NCBI RefSeq assembly: GCF_015595025.1
Contig: NZ_JADNRL010000003.1
Coordinates: 1-59,019 of the forward strand
Origin: Halomonas sp. KAO
GTDB lineage: Bacteria > Pseudomonadota > Gammaproteobacteria > Pseudomonadales > Halomonadaceae
DNA length: 59,019 bases
Reading direction: 5' to 3'
Shown here: one piece after another, positions 45,488-55,384 of the stretch
How the letters are laid out: each line of letters begins with the position of its first letter
How positions within the stretch are numbered: position 1 is the stretch's first letter
Program-made: the position numbers and the translations under genes
Notes under the pieces: generated by a model
Databases searched by the model: none
What the model saw: the letters and a program-made list of their open reading frames with translations, nothing else
What the model was told of the DNA's origin: nothing

Positions 45488-45564
45488 CTGGCTACGTAGC
45501 TCAGTTGGTTAGAGCACATCACTCATAATGATGGGGTCCCCTGTTCGAGTCAGGGCGTAGCCAC
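45488..45564 (+). tRNA. tRNA-Met (elongator, anticodon CAT)
   Basis: A 77-nt tRNA with encoded CCA. The acceptor is GGCTACG/CGTAGCC and the anticodon loop CTCATAA. The first base pair is normal (G-C), unlike the mismatch of initiator tRNA. Confidence 0.95.
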
Positions 45565-45573
45565 CAGAATCAC

Positions 45574-45608
45574 GCAACCCGGCGCCATCGGCGCCGGGTT
45601 TTTTTGTG
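45574..45608 (+). terminator. intrinsic terminator of tRNA-Met
   Basis: AACCCGGCGCC-ATC-GGCGCCGGGTT is followed by a T run. It may also serve the convergent aminopeptidase gene. Confidence 0.94.
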
Positions 45609-45611
45609 TGC

Positions 45612-46913
45612 TCAAGCCAGCTCGGGACGGTTGCAGAAGGCAGCCAGCACCCGCGTCAGATAGGCCACATCCTCACTTCCCGCGGTCTCACGGATCGAGT
45701 GCATGGCCCACTGCGGCACCCCCACATCGAGGGTAGGCACACCGAGTTCGGTGGCGGTGATCGGCCCGATGGTGCTGCCACACCCCATGTCGGCACGCGT
45801 CACGAAGCTCTGCACGGGCACCTCGGCCTCGCGACAGAGGTCGCGAAACAGCGCCGCCGTCGCACTGTTGGTGGCGTAGCGCTGACTGGCATTGACCTTG
45901 ATCACCGGCCCGCCGTTGAGTGCGGGACCATGGGCCGCATCGTGCTTGTCCTGGAAATTGGGATGCAGAGCATGCGCGTTGTCGCAGGAGATCATCCGCG
46001 AGGCCTGGATCAGTCGAATAAAGCCCTCCTCGCTGCCGTCGCCGAGCCGCTCGTGAACCCGGCGCAGCACATCTCCCAGAAAAGGCCCCTGGGCGCCGCA
46101 GGCACTGGCGCTGCCGACCTCCTCATGGTCGTTGGCCACCAGCACGACACCCTGCTTGCCATCACTGGCCAGCAACGCCTCCAGGCCGATAAAGCAGGAG
46201 AGCAGGTTGTCGAGCCGGGCGCTGGCAATCAGCTCCCCCTTGATCCCCACCCGCGCAGGCGGCTGCATATCATGAAAGCCCAGCTCGAAGTCGAGCAGCT
46301 CGAACGCCTCGATGGCGTGCTGCTCCGAGACCCACTCCTTGAGCAGCCTCGGCAGGTCGCCCTCCTCACCACCCTGCAGCAGCACCGGCGCCATCTGGGT
46401 CTGAGCGTTCAGCGCACGACCGCTGTTGGCCTCGCGATCGAGATGGATGGCCAGACTGGGAATGATCGCCACTGGGCGGTCGACATGCAGCAGGCGCCCC
46501 TCGAGACGGCCATCGGGATAGCGGACATGCACCCGGCCGGCGAGCCCCAGCTCGCGGTCGAACCAGGGCGCCAACAGGGCTCCCCCATAGACCTCGACGC
46601 CAAGCTGCAGCCAGCCGGCTGCGGTCTGGGCGGCATTGGGCTTGAGTCGCAACCCGGGGCTATCGGTATGGGCACCGATCATGCGCAGCGCCTCGAGCCG
46701 CGTCTCGGGCAACTGCAGGGCGATGATGGAGGAGTCGTTGCGCGTTACATAGACCCGCTCGCCCGGCGTCAACGACCAGGCCTCGCGCTCGTCCAGGCGG
46801 CGGAAACCGGCGGATTCGAGACGGGCCGCCATATTGGCGGTGGCATGCCAGGGAGTAGGCGAGCGGTGCAGGAAGTCGAGAAGCCGCGTAAGCAGATCAT
46901 CCTGGGAGAGCAT
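45612..46913 (-). CDS. apeB: M18 family aminopeptidase
   Basis: A 433-residue dinuclear zinc aminopeptidase. Metal-site motifs are GAHTDSPGLRLKP (about residues 79-91), NDHEEVGSAS in the centre, and a final His in PQWAMHSIRETAG. M18 enzymes remove N-terminal acidic or neutral residues and form large tetrahedral assemblies. The length and motif spacing fit probable M18 ApeB proteins. The gene is monocistronic and divergent from prc. Confidence 0.93.
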   Translation of the reverse strand: MLSQDDLLTRLLDFLHRSPTPWHATANMAARLESAGFRRLDEREAWSLTPGERVYVTRNDSSIIALQLPETRLEALRMIGAHTDSPGLRLKPNAAQTAAGWLQLGVEVYGGALLAPWFDRELGLAGRVHVRYPDGRLEGRLLHVDRPVAIIPSLAIHLDREANSGRALNAQTQMAPVLLQGGEEGDLPRLLKEWVSEQHAIEAFELLDFELGFHDMQPPARVGIKGELIASARLDNLLSCFIGLEALLASDGKQGVVLVANDHEEVGSASACGAQGPFLGDVLRRVHERLGDGSEEGFIRLIQASRMISCDNAHALHPNFQDKHDAAHGPALNGGPVIKVNASQRYATNSATAALFRDLCREAEVPVQSFVTRADMGCGSTIGPITATELGVPTLDVGVPQWAMHSIRETAGSEDVAYLTRVLAAFCNRPELA

Positions 46914-47054
46914 GGGTTCCTCTAGGGTTGGGCAAAAGTGTAGATGATGGGCACAGCGGGTAAGCTGCTACAATGGACTGCCGTTCCGCGCAACTCGCGA
47001 GCCGGATAACGGTCAAGGGAATTGAGTGTACATCAAACCGGGAGTGCTTCATCG

Positions 47055-49124
47055 ATGAGCCCGCTTGCCCATATGGGACGATCCATGGCCTTGTTGGCAG
47101 CCCTGCTGCTGGCCACCGGCGTCGCCCTGGCACAGCCAGAACCCACCGACGCCCAGCGCCGGGCCGCCACCGAGCTGGCCGAAGCGCTACGTTATGGTCA
47201 CTACGCCGACGTCAGCCTGGACGATAGCTGGTCACGCCGGGCCTTCGAACGCTATCTCGATGTGCTCGACAGTCAGCGCGCCTTCCTGACCGAACAGGAT
47301 GTGGCGGAATTCCATCCGCTGGAAGAGCAGCTCGATGATGCCCTGCTCGATGGCGAGCTGGCCCCCTTCTTCTCACTCTATCAGCGCTACCATGAGCGCG
47401 CCGAGGCTCGCTTCGAGTGGCTTCTCGAGCGCCTCGACCAGGGCCTCGACTTTACCTATGAGGGAGAGCAGCGCCTGGAGGTGGACCGCGAGGATGCCCC
47501 ATGGGCGGAGAGCACCCAGATTCTGGATGAGCTCTGGGAGCGCCGGCTCAAGAACGCCGCCCTGACCCTGGTGATCAGTGACCAGGACGAGGAGCAGGTC
47601 GAGACCAATCTCCGCCAGCGCTACGAGGGCCAGCTCAACCGCCTGCAGCAGACCAACGAGGAGGATATCTTCGGCCTGCTGATGGCAGCGGTCACCGGTA
47701 GCATCGACCCTCACACCGGCTACCTCTCTCCCCGCCAGGGCGAATCCTTCGACATCCAGATGCGCCTCTCGCTTGAAGGCATCGGCGCCCTGCTCCAGGC
47801 CGACGGCGAATACGTCAAGGTCGCAAGCCTGGTGCCCGGCGGCCCGGCGGAGCGCGCCGGTGTGCTTGAGCCCGCCGATCGCATCGTGGGAGTCGGCCAG
47901 GAAGATGGCGACATGGTCAACGTGGTGGGCATGCGCCTCGACTCGGTGGTGGAGCTGATCCGCGGCCCCAAGGGCTCGGTGGTACGCCTCGACGTGGTTC
48001 CCGCCCAGGCGGTGGACATGACGCGTTCCAAGGAGGTCCAGATCACTCGAGACACCGTGAAGCTCGAGGACCAGGCGGCCCAGAGCGAGGTGCTCGAACT
48101 CGAACATGATGATGGCGTGCACCGCGTCGGCGTGATCACCGTGCCCACCTTCTATGTCGACTTCGACGCCTGGCAGGCCGGCGATGAAGAGTATCGCAGC
48201 ACCACTCGCGATGTGGCCAAGGAGATCGAGGCACTGCAGAACCAGGGCATCGAAGGCATCGTCCTCGACCTGCGCAACAATGGCGGCGGCGCCCTGCAGG
48301 AGGCCAACTCCCTGATCGGACTATTTATCGATCGCGGCCCCACCGTCCAGGTGCGAGATGCGCGCGGGCGCATCAGCCTCTACGGCGATACCGACACCGG
48401 CGCCATCTACGATGGCCCCCTGACGGTGCTGGTCAATCGCCTGTCGGCCTCCGCCTCGGAGATCTTCGCCGGCGCCATCCAGGATTACGGGCGAGGCCTG
48501 GTCGTCGGCACCCCCACCTTCGGCAAGGGCACGGTGCAGACCCTCAATGAGCTCAGTCATGGCGAGATCAAGCTGACCCGCGCCAAGTTCTATCGCATCT
48601 CCGGCGAGAGCACCCAGCACCGTGGCGTGGAGCCGGATATCATCTTCCCGAGCCTGATCGACCCCGAGCTGATCGGCGAGAGCAGCCTCGACAACGCCCT
48701 GGACTGGGACACCGTCCGCTCGGTGCAGTACCGGGAGTACGGCGAGCCATGGCGCTTCCTGGAGACGCTGCGAGCCCGTCACCGCGAGCGTGCCGACACC
48801 CATCCCAACTTCGTCTACCTCGAACAGCAGGCCGAGCTTAACCGCCGGATGCGCAAGGAGACGACCAGCGTCAGCCTCAACCGCGAACTCCGCCAGGCGG
48901 AGACCGAGGCACTCGAGGCCGAACAGCTCGCCCTGGAGAATCAGCGTCGCGAGGCACTCGGCCTGGAGCCCCTGGAAGAGTGGACCGACGCCCGCGACGA
49001 AGAGGACGACGGCGACCAGGAAGAGGAGGAGCCGGTGGAGCAGGTCCAGGTGCTGGAAGCCGCGCATATCCTGCTCGACTACTCCCAGCTCGAGAACAAC
49101 TACCGCTTCGCCCACCGGGAGTGA
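47055..49124 (+). CDS. prc: carboxy-terminal processing protease Prc (Tsp)
   Basis: A periplasmic S41 protease of 689 residues from ATG 47055. A hydrophobic signal ends in VALAQP. An N-terminal domain follows, then a PDZ domain (EGIGALLQ to VRLDVVP). The Ser-Lys dyad is Ser466 in SASASEIF and Lys491 in TFGKGTVQ, with Asp477; the spacing equals E. coli Ser452, Asp463 and Lys477. Prc degrades SsrA-tagged and misfolded periplasmic proteins and trims substrates. A TTG start at 47022 is unlikely. An acidic segment precedes the C-terminal helix. Confidence 0.93.
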   Translation: MSPLAHMGRSMALLAALLLATGVALAQPEPTDAQRRAATELAEALRYGHYADVSLDDSWSRRAFERYLDVLDSQRAFLTEQDVAEFHPLEEQLDDALLDGELAPFFSLYQRYHERAEARFEWLLERLDQGLDFTYEGEQRLEVDREDAPWAESTQILDELWERRLKNAALTLVISDQDEEQVETNLRQRYEGQLNRLQQTNEEDIFGLLMAAVTGSIDPHTGYLSPRQGESFDIQMRLSLEGIGALLQADGEYVKVASLVPGGPAERAGVLEPADRIVGVGQEDGDMVNVVGMRLDSVVELIRGPKGSVVRLDVVPAQAVDMTRSKEVQITRDTVKLEDQAAQSEVLELEHDDGVHRVGVITVPTFYVDFDAWQAGDEEYRSTTRDVAKEIEALQNQGIEGIVLDLRNNGGGALQEANSLIGLFIDRGPTVQVRDARGRISLYGDTDTGAIYDGPLTVLVNRLSASASEIFAGAIQDYGRGLVVGTPTFGKGTVQTLNELSHGEIKLTRAKFYRISGESTQHRGVEPDIIFPSLIDPELIGESSLDNALDWDTVRSVQYREYGEPWRFLETLRARHRERADTHPNFVYLEQQAELNRRMRKETTSVSLNRELRQAETEALEAEQLALENQRREALGLEPLEEWTDARDEEDDGDQEEEEPVEQVQVLEAAHILLDYSQLENNYRFAHRE

Positions 49125-49139
49125 GCCCCTCCCCACCAT

Positions 49140-49175
49140 GAAAGAGGCCGTCGCCCCGGGGCGACGGCCTCTTTC
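49140..49175 (+). terminator. long perfect stem-loop after prc
   Basis: GAAAGAGGCCGTCGCCCC and its exact reverse complement form an 18-bp palindrome with no separate loop, bounded by A and T tracts (CTCTTTCATTG). Confidence 0.88.
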
Positions 49176-49250
49176 ATTGCATGCGACCCACCGTGACAGC
49201 CCAAGCGATGGCCGTCGGACAGACGCACGTAAAACCCACTCAGTAACTCA

Positions 49251-49298
49251 CACAGACATTCGCACAGAAATTCGCACAGAAATTCGCACAGAAACTGA
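49251..49298. repeat. four tandem 12-bp repeats
   Basis: Consensus CACAGAAATTCG in four contiguous units (the first has C for A at position 7; the last has a changed end). The units are contiguous, with no spacers. Confidence 0.9.
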
Positions 49299-49355
49299 CA
49301 GGCACACGGAAGGACCGGTACAAGACCCGGTGATCATTATCGTGCGCAGAAATGG

Positions 49356-49445
49356 GGTGAAACCAGAGAAGATGAAGCTAGGAAGGGTGAAGCTAGAGTG
49401 GGCGAAACTGGCAAGGGTGAAGCTGGCGAGGGTTAAGCTGGAAAG
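49356..49445. repeat. six tandem 15-bp imperfect repeats
   Basis: Contiguous units of the form GGTGAAGCTGGCAAG. The array ends 7 bp before the 3' end of tRNA-Asn copy 1, so it lies in the transcribed trailer of the Asn array. Confidence 0.88.
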
Positions 49446-49451
49446 ACGAGA

Positions 49452-49527
<76 letters not shown>

Positions 49528-49555
49528 ATAACCTGAGGTGACGATGCCGAGCGAT

Positions 49556-49631
<76 letters not shown>

Positions 49632-49665
49632 ATCGTGTCGCATCGCTGTGTTGCCGTCGCCGTGT

Positions 49666-49741
49666 TGGCTCCCCGAGCAGGACTCGAACCTGCGACCCAA
49701 TGATTAACAGTCATTTGCTCTACCAACTGAGCTATCGGGGA
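49666..49741 (-). tRNA. tRNA-Asn (anticodon GTT), copy 3
   Basis: The acceptor is TCCCCGA/TCGGGGA. One anticodon-stem pair changed from G-C to A-T with compensation. It is the promoter-proximal gene of the Asn array. Confidence 0.97.
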
Positions 49742-49762
49742 ACGGCGTCGAACACGGTGCGT

Positions 49763-49790
49763 AGTATACGGATTCCCCCAGCAAGGTCAA
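49763..49790 (-). promoter_or_regulatory. sigma-70 promoter of the tRNA-Asn array
   Basis: On the minus strand TTGACC (49790-49785) and TATACT (49768-49763) are 16 bp apart, about 20 bp before tRNA-Asn copy 3. Confidence 0.75.
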
Positions 49791-49831
49791 GGACCTCCGC
49801 AAGGATTCGTACGATGATCCGCTCTAACGCA

Positions 49832-49865
49832 CAGCGCCCGCACGACGAGTGTCGGGCGGGCGCTG
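49832..49865 (-). terminator. stem-loop downstream of the second tRNA-Met
   Basis: CAGCGCCCGC and GCGGGCGCTG form a 10-bp stem. The U run is poor, so it may be a weak terminator between the Met and Asn units. Confidence 0.6.
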
Positions 49866-49874
49866 AAATAATCC

Positions 49875-49951
49875 TGGTGGCTACGCCCTGATTCGAACAG
49901 GGGACCCCATCATTATGAGTGATGTGCTCTAACCAGCTGAGCTACGTAGCC
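49875..49951 (-). tRNA. tRNA-Met (elongator, anticodon CAT), second copy
   Basis: A 77-nt tRNA differing from the 45488 copy at two bases, one in the D loop and one in the T loop. It has encoded CCA and lies in inverted orientation to the first copy. Confidence 0.95.
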
Positions 49952-49993
49952 TTTCCACTAGATTGCGCGACCTCGGCCGCGCAATGGAGACGC

Positions 49994-50022
49994 ATTATGC
50001 ACATGGACTCGCCGCTTGGCAA
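49994..50022 (-). promoter_or_regulatory. sigma-70 promoter of the second tRNA-Met
   Basis: On the minus strand TTGCCA (50022-50017) and CATAAT (49999-49994) are 17 bp apart. It lies just after the choX stop. Confidence 0.65.
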
Positions 50023-50038
50023 GTCCAGCGGCGACATT

Positions 50039-51016
50039 TCAGGACTCGATCTCGAGTGCCTCGCGCACGGCGGCCAGGCCGTCCTCACCGTCGCGGGTCT
50101 CGACACCCTCGAGCCAGGCGTCGAGCACTTCCGGATTGGCCTGCAGATAGTCACGGGCGGCGTCACGGGGGTCCTCGCCCTCCTCCATGATCTCCCCCAT
50201 CAGCTGGCTCTCCATCTCGAGGGTGAACACGAGGTTGTCCAGCAGGGTCGCCACATTGCCACACTCCTCGACGAGGCCATCACGAGTGTTGGTATAGATC
50301 GTGGCGCCCCCCAGGTCGGGACCGAAGTAATCGTCGGCTCCCTCCAGGTAGGCCATGTCGAAGTTGGTGTTCATCGGGTGCGGTTCCCAGCCCAGGAACA
50401 CCATCCAGTTCTCGTCCGGCACCCGGGCGCCCAGTTCGGAGAGCATGCCCGCCTCGCTGGAATCGACAAGCCGCCAGTCACCCAGGCCGAAGGCGTCGTC
50501 ATCGATCATCTGCTGGATCATCTGATTGCCGTCGTTGCCGGCCTCGATGCCATGGATGCTGCTGTCGAACTTGTCGGCATGCTGGTCCAGATCGGCCAGC
50601 GAGGTGACGCTGGCATCGTACACATACTGCGGCACCGCCAGGGTGTACTTGGCTCCCTCGAGGTTGGCACGCAGACGGTCGACGCTCCCCTCTTCGACAT
50701 AGGGATTGCTGATCGATGCCATGGAGGGCATCCAGTTGCCCAGGAAGATATCGAAGTCACCATTCTTCATGCCCTGATAGGCGATGGGCACGGAAACGGT
50801 GTCGATACGGGTCTCATAGCCCAGCGCCTCGAATACCTCGGTGGCCAGAGCGGTGGTCGCGGTGATGTCGGTCCAGCCCACCTCGGCGAAGCGCAGCGTC
50901 TCGCAGCTTTCGGACTCCTGGGCAAGCACCGGGGCAGCCCCCAGCACCAGCGCGGCGGCACCCAGGCCAAGACTCATATGGCGACTGGTACGGCGGGAAA
51001 TGCGAGTTGCGTTCAT
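50039..51016 (-). CDS. choX: choline ABC transporter substrate-binding protein
   Basis: A 325-residue precursor. A signal peptide (GLGAAALVLGAAPVLAQ) precedes a ProX/ChoX-type type-2 binding protein. Its conserved segments are RFAEVGWTDITATTA, DIFLGNWMPSM, IEAGNDGNQMIQQMIDDD, and VFLGWEPHPMN, which contribute the aromatic ligand box. ATG 51016 has GGAGG eight bases upstream. The divergent betIBA genes and the shared BetI operator point to choline rather than betaine as ligand. Cognate permease and ATPase genes are not adjacent, because a tRNA-Met gene follows downstream. Confidence 0.9.
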   Translation of the reverse strand: MNATRISRRTSRHMSLGLGAAALVLGAAPVLAQESESCETLRFAEVGWTDITATTALATEVFEALGYETRIDTVSVPIAYQGMKNGDFDIFLGNWMPSMASISNPYVEEGSVDRLRANLEGAKYTLAVPQYVYDASVTSLADLDQHADKFDSSIHGIEAGNDGNQMIQQMIDDDAFGLGDWRLVDSSEAGMLSELGARVPDENWMVFLGWEPHPMNTNFDMAYLEGADDYFGPDLGGATIYTNTRDGLVEECGNVATLLDNLVFTLEMESQLMGEIMEEGEDPRDAARDYLQANPEVLDAWLEGVETRDGEDGLAAVREALEIES

Positions 51017-51072
51017 GAAATTACCTCCGTGAAGGGACTTGAGTATAGTCGGCGTCTGCCAACTTTTTATTG

Positions 51073-51086
51073 ATTGAACGTTCAAT
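51073..51086. promoter_or_regulatory. BetI operator between choX and betI
   Basis: The perfect palindrome ATTGAACGTTCAAT sits in an A/T-rich tract and matches the core known for BetI sites (TTGATTGAACGTTCAATAAA-like). Lying between divergent choX and betI starts, it should repress both and release with choline. Confidence 0.85.
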
Positions 51087-51166
51087 AAAAAACTGGCAAG
51101 CTGGCACTATCCTAACCGCACATACCGGTGTGGTGGCAAGTCATCAGGACAAGAGAGGGCTCGACA

Positions 51167-51817
51167 ATGCCCAAGGTCGGAATGGAACCCATCCGCCGCC
51201 AGCAGCTGATCAAGGCGACCATGGCGGCCATCGATGAAGTCGGCCTTGCCGACGCCACCGTGGCGCGCATTGCGCGACACGCGGGGGTATCGGCCGGCAT
51301 CATCAGCCATTACTTCGGCGGCAAGGATGGCCTGCTCGAGGCCACCATGCGCCAGATCCTCAGCGACCTGGGCGAGGCCGTGGCCGCCTGCCGGCGCGAG
51401 CTGCGTCACGACACCCCCCGAGCCCGACTGGAAGCCATCATCGAGGGAAATTTCGACCGCAGCCAGGTGACCGACCCGGTGGCCAAGACCTGGCTGGCCT
51501 TCTGGGCCAGCAGCATGCACAAGCCGCGCCTTGCGCGCCTGCAGCAGGTCAACGACCGGCGCCTATACTCGAACCTGTGCGCCCAGTTCCGCCGCCTGAT
51601 GCCGCTCGACGAGGCGCGACTGGCATCGCGCACCCTGGCGGCGGTGATCGACGGCCTCTGGCTGCGCGGGGCACTCACGCCGGAGGGTCTGGATGCCGAA
51701 GGCGCCCGCCAGGCGGCACTCGCCACCCTCGACAGGCTACTTGCCACTTCCGACTCTGCTGCCGCTTCTAACTCTGTTGCCGCTTCCGACTCTGCCACCG
51801 CCATCGACGCTCGCTGA
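51167..51817 (+). CDS. betI: choline-responsive repressor BetI
   Basis: A 216-residue TetR-family regulator. The N-terminal helix-turn-helix ([18 protein letters not shown], then [30 protein letters not shown]) is almost canonical BetI, and the ligand domain contains [16 protein letters not shown]. The C-terminus carries an Ala/Ser/Asp tail from three 18-bp DNA repeats. ATG 51167 has AGAGAGGG upstream. It represses betIBA and probably choX through the palindrome at 51073. Confidence 0.95.
   Translation: MPKVGMEPIRRQQLIKATMAAIDEVGLADATVARIARHAGVSAGIISHYFGGKDGLLEATMRQILSDLGEAVAACRRELRHDTPRARLEAIIEGNFDRSQVTDPVAKTWLAFWASSMHKPRLARLQQVNDRRLYSNLCAQFRRLMPLDEARLASRTLAAVIDGLWLRGALTPEGLDAEGARQAALATLDRLLATSDSAAASNSVAASDSATAIDAR
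51743..51796 (+). repeat. three 18-bp tandem repeats in the betI 3' end
   Basis: Units of the form GCCGCTTCCGACTCTGCC encode an Ala/Ser/Asp tail on BetI. The repeat lies in frame (multiple of three), so copy-number change would not shift the frame. Confidence 0.85.
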
Positions 51818-51827
51818 GGAGAGACCC

Positions 51828-53312
<1,485 letters not shown>

Positions 53313-53452
53313 GCGCTACTCCTCACCTGCCAGGGGCGCCGGGGACAGCTCGTCGCGAGGGGGGGATTTCACCGCGCCCTCGCGATGGTCCGGCACAGCA
53401 ATGCCTGCCATCGGAACAGCCCCGTACTGATGTTGCCTTGAGAGACCCTCCC

Positions 53453-55144
53453 ATGACCCAGATCCGCGAATTCGACTACGTCATTGTCGGCGCCGGCTCC
53501 GCCGGCAATGTGCTGGCCACCCGCCTGACCGAGGACGCCGACGTCTCGGTGCTGCTGCTCGAGGCCGGCGGCCCCGACTATCGCCTCGACTTCCGCACCC
53601 AGATGCCGGCGGCACTGGCCTATCCACTCCAGGGCACGCTCAACAACTGGGCCTTCGAGACCGATCCCGAGCCCCATATGGACGGCCGGCGCATGGAGTG
53701 TGGCCGTGGCAAGGGGCTGGGGGGCTCCTCGCTGATCAACGGCATGTGCTATATCCGTGGCAACGCCCTGGACTACGACCACTGGGCCAAGGCGCCGGGA
53801 CTCGAGGACTGGGCCTATGCGGACTGCCTGCCCTATTTCCGCAAGTCCGAGAGCCGCGATATCGGCCCCAACGACTACCATGGCGGCGACGGGCCGGTGA
53901 GTGTCACGACCCCGAAAGCGGACCACAACCCGCTCTATCGCACCTTTATCGAGGCGGGCAAGCAGGCCGGCTACCCGGAGACCGACGACGTCAACGGCTA
54001 CCAGCAGGAGGGCTTCGGCCCCATGGACCGCTTCGTCACGCCCAGGGGGCGACGTGCGTCTACCGCCCGGGGCTATCTTGACCAGGCCAAGGGGCGCTCG
54101 AACCTGACCATCGAGACCCGCGCCATGACCGACATCATCGAATTCGAGGGCAAGCGTGCGGTCGGCGTGCGCTACCGCAGGCGTGGCCAGGAGCAGCGGG
54201 TACGCGCCCGCCGAGAGGTGCTGCTGTGCGGCGGCGCCATCGCCTCGCCACAGATCCTGCAGCGCTCGGGCGTCGGCCCCGCCGATGTTCTGGAGGAGTT
54301 CGGCATTGCCCCGGTGCAGATCAACGCCAATGTCGGCGCCCATCTCCAGGATCATCTGGAGATGTATATCCAGTACGAGTGCTCTCAGCCGATCTCTCTC
54401 TACCCGGCCCTGAAATGGTGGAACCAGCCGAAGATCGGCGCCGAATGGCTGTTCTTCGGCCGCGGGGTCGGCGCCAGCAACCAGTTCGAGGCCTCCGGCT
54501 TCATCCGCAGCAATGACCAGGAGGCATGGCCCAACCTGCAGTACCACTTCCTGCCGATTGCCATCAGCTACAACGGCAAGAGCGCGGTACAGGCCCACGG
54601 TTTCCAGGCCCATGTGGGCTCCATGCGCTCCAAGAGCCGTGGCCGCATCCGCCTGACCTCCCGTGACCCCGAGGCCGCGCCCAGCATCCTGTTCAACTAC
54701 ATGTCGAAGGAGGAGGACTGGCAGGAGTTTCGCGACGCCATTCGCCTGACCCGCGAGATCATCGCTCAGCCCGCCTTCGACGCCTATCGTGGCCGCGAGA
54801 TCTCACCCGGCCCCGAGGTGCAGAGCGATGCCGAGCTGGATGCCTTCGTGCGCGCCAATGCCGAGACCGCCTACCACCCCTGCGGCAGCTGCCGCATGGG
54901 CGATGGCGACGACGCCGTGGTGGACGGCCAGGGCCGGGTGCATGGGGTCGAGGGCCTGCGCGTCGTGGATGCCTCGCTCTTCCCGCAGATCCCGACCGGC
55001 AACCTCAATGCGCCGACCATCATGCTCGCCGAGAAGATTGCCGATCGCATCCGCGGCCGCGAGCCGTTGCCGCGCAGCGATGCCCCCTACTACGTGGCGG
55101 GCGACACCCCCGCCCGCGGCGAGCCCCAGCGCCGGCTCGACTGA
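53453..55144 (+). CDS. betA: choline dehydrogenase
   Basis: A 563-residue membrane-associated GMC flavoprotein. The FAD fold is [17 protein letters not shown], the GMC signature 1 is [15 protein letters not shown], and the C-terminal part has HPCGSCRMG and the [14 protein letters not shown] motif. It oxidises choline to betaine aldehyde for BetB. The ATG at 53453 gives the standard N-terminus; the 140-bp gap after betB shows no promoter or terminator of note. Together with ChoX uptake it makes the osmoprotectant betaine. Confidence 0.97.
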   Translation: MTQIREFDYVIVGAGSAGNVLATRLTEDADVSVLLLEAGGPDYRLDFRTQMPAALAYPLQGTLNNWAFETDPEPHMDGRRMECGRGKGLGGSSLINGMCYIRGNALDYDHWAKAPGLEDWAYADCLPYFRKSESRDIGPNDYHGGDGPVSVTTPKADHNPLYRTFIEAGKQAGYPETDDVNGYQQEGFGPMDRFVTPRGRRASTARGYLDQAKGRSNLTIETRAMTDIIEFEGKRAVGVRYRRRGQEQRVRARREVLLCGGAIASPQILQRSGVGPADVLEEFGIAPVQINANVGAHLQDHLEMYIQYECSQPISLYPALKWWNQPKIGAEWLFFGRGVGASNQFEASGFIRSNDQEAWPNLQYHFLPIAISYNGKSAVQAHGFQAHVGSMRSKSRGRIRLTSRDPEAAPSILFNYMSKEEDWQEFRDAIRLTREIIAQPAFDAYRGREISPGPEVQSDAELDAFVRANAETAYHPCGSCRMGDGDDAVVDGQGRVHGVEGLRVVDASLFPQIPTGNLNAPTIMLAEKIADRIRGREPLPRSDAPYYVAGDTPARGEPQRRLD

Positions 55145-55166
55145 GGACGTCCCCGCCGCACCACTG

Positions 55167-55203
55167 CGCCCCGCCCTGCAACTGCAGCGCGGGGCGTTTT
55201 TTT
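55167..55203 (+). terminator. intrinsic terminator of betIBA
   Basis: CGCCCCGC pairs with GCGGGGCG around a loop containing its own CTGCA-ACTGCAG self-complementarity, followed by seven T residues. Confidence 0.93.
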
Positions 55204-55336
55204 GGATGCACACAGTCCCGGATGACTACCACGCTCGAGGCTATTACGGCGACAGGGCCTCTCGCACTCTTCAAAGCCTTGGCCAAGAGTCGTGCCCCTG
55301 GCCGGTTGCACTAATCTAAGCTAGTCTGAAAGAATT

Positions 55337-55350
55337 CAAACGTCTGTTCG
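55337..55350. promoter_or_regulatory. possible PsrA-type operator upstream of fadE
   Basis: CAAAC-GTCT-GTTCG resembles the CAAAC-N4-GTTTG site of the fatty-acid-responsive regulator PsrA with one mismatch, 35 bp before the fadE ATG. Confidence 0.35.
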
Positions 55351-55384
55351 ATCTTTCATCGCCCACCCTCATCGGAGTCACTCT

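Larger units (their letters stand above)
49125..49451. other. intergenic region between prc and the tRNA-Asn array
   Basis: These 327 bp hold the prc terminator (49140-49175), the 12-bp tandem array (49251-49298) and the 15-bp tandem array (49356-49445). A plus-strand frame reads through both arrays and the first tRNA-Asn gene, and is not a credible gene. Confidence 0.6.

Noticed and set aside
49251..49445. CRISPR array
   Set aside because: Units of 12 and 15 bp are contiguous with no unique spacers, and no cas genes are present.
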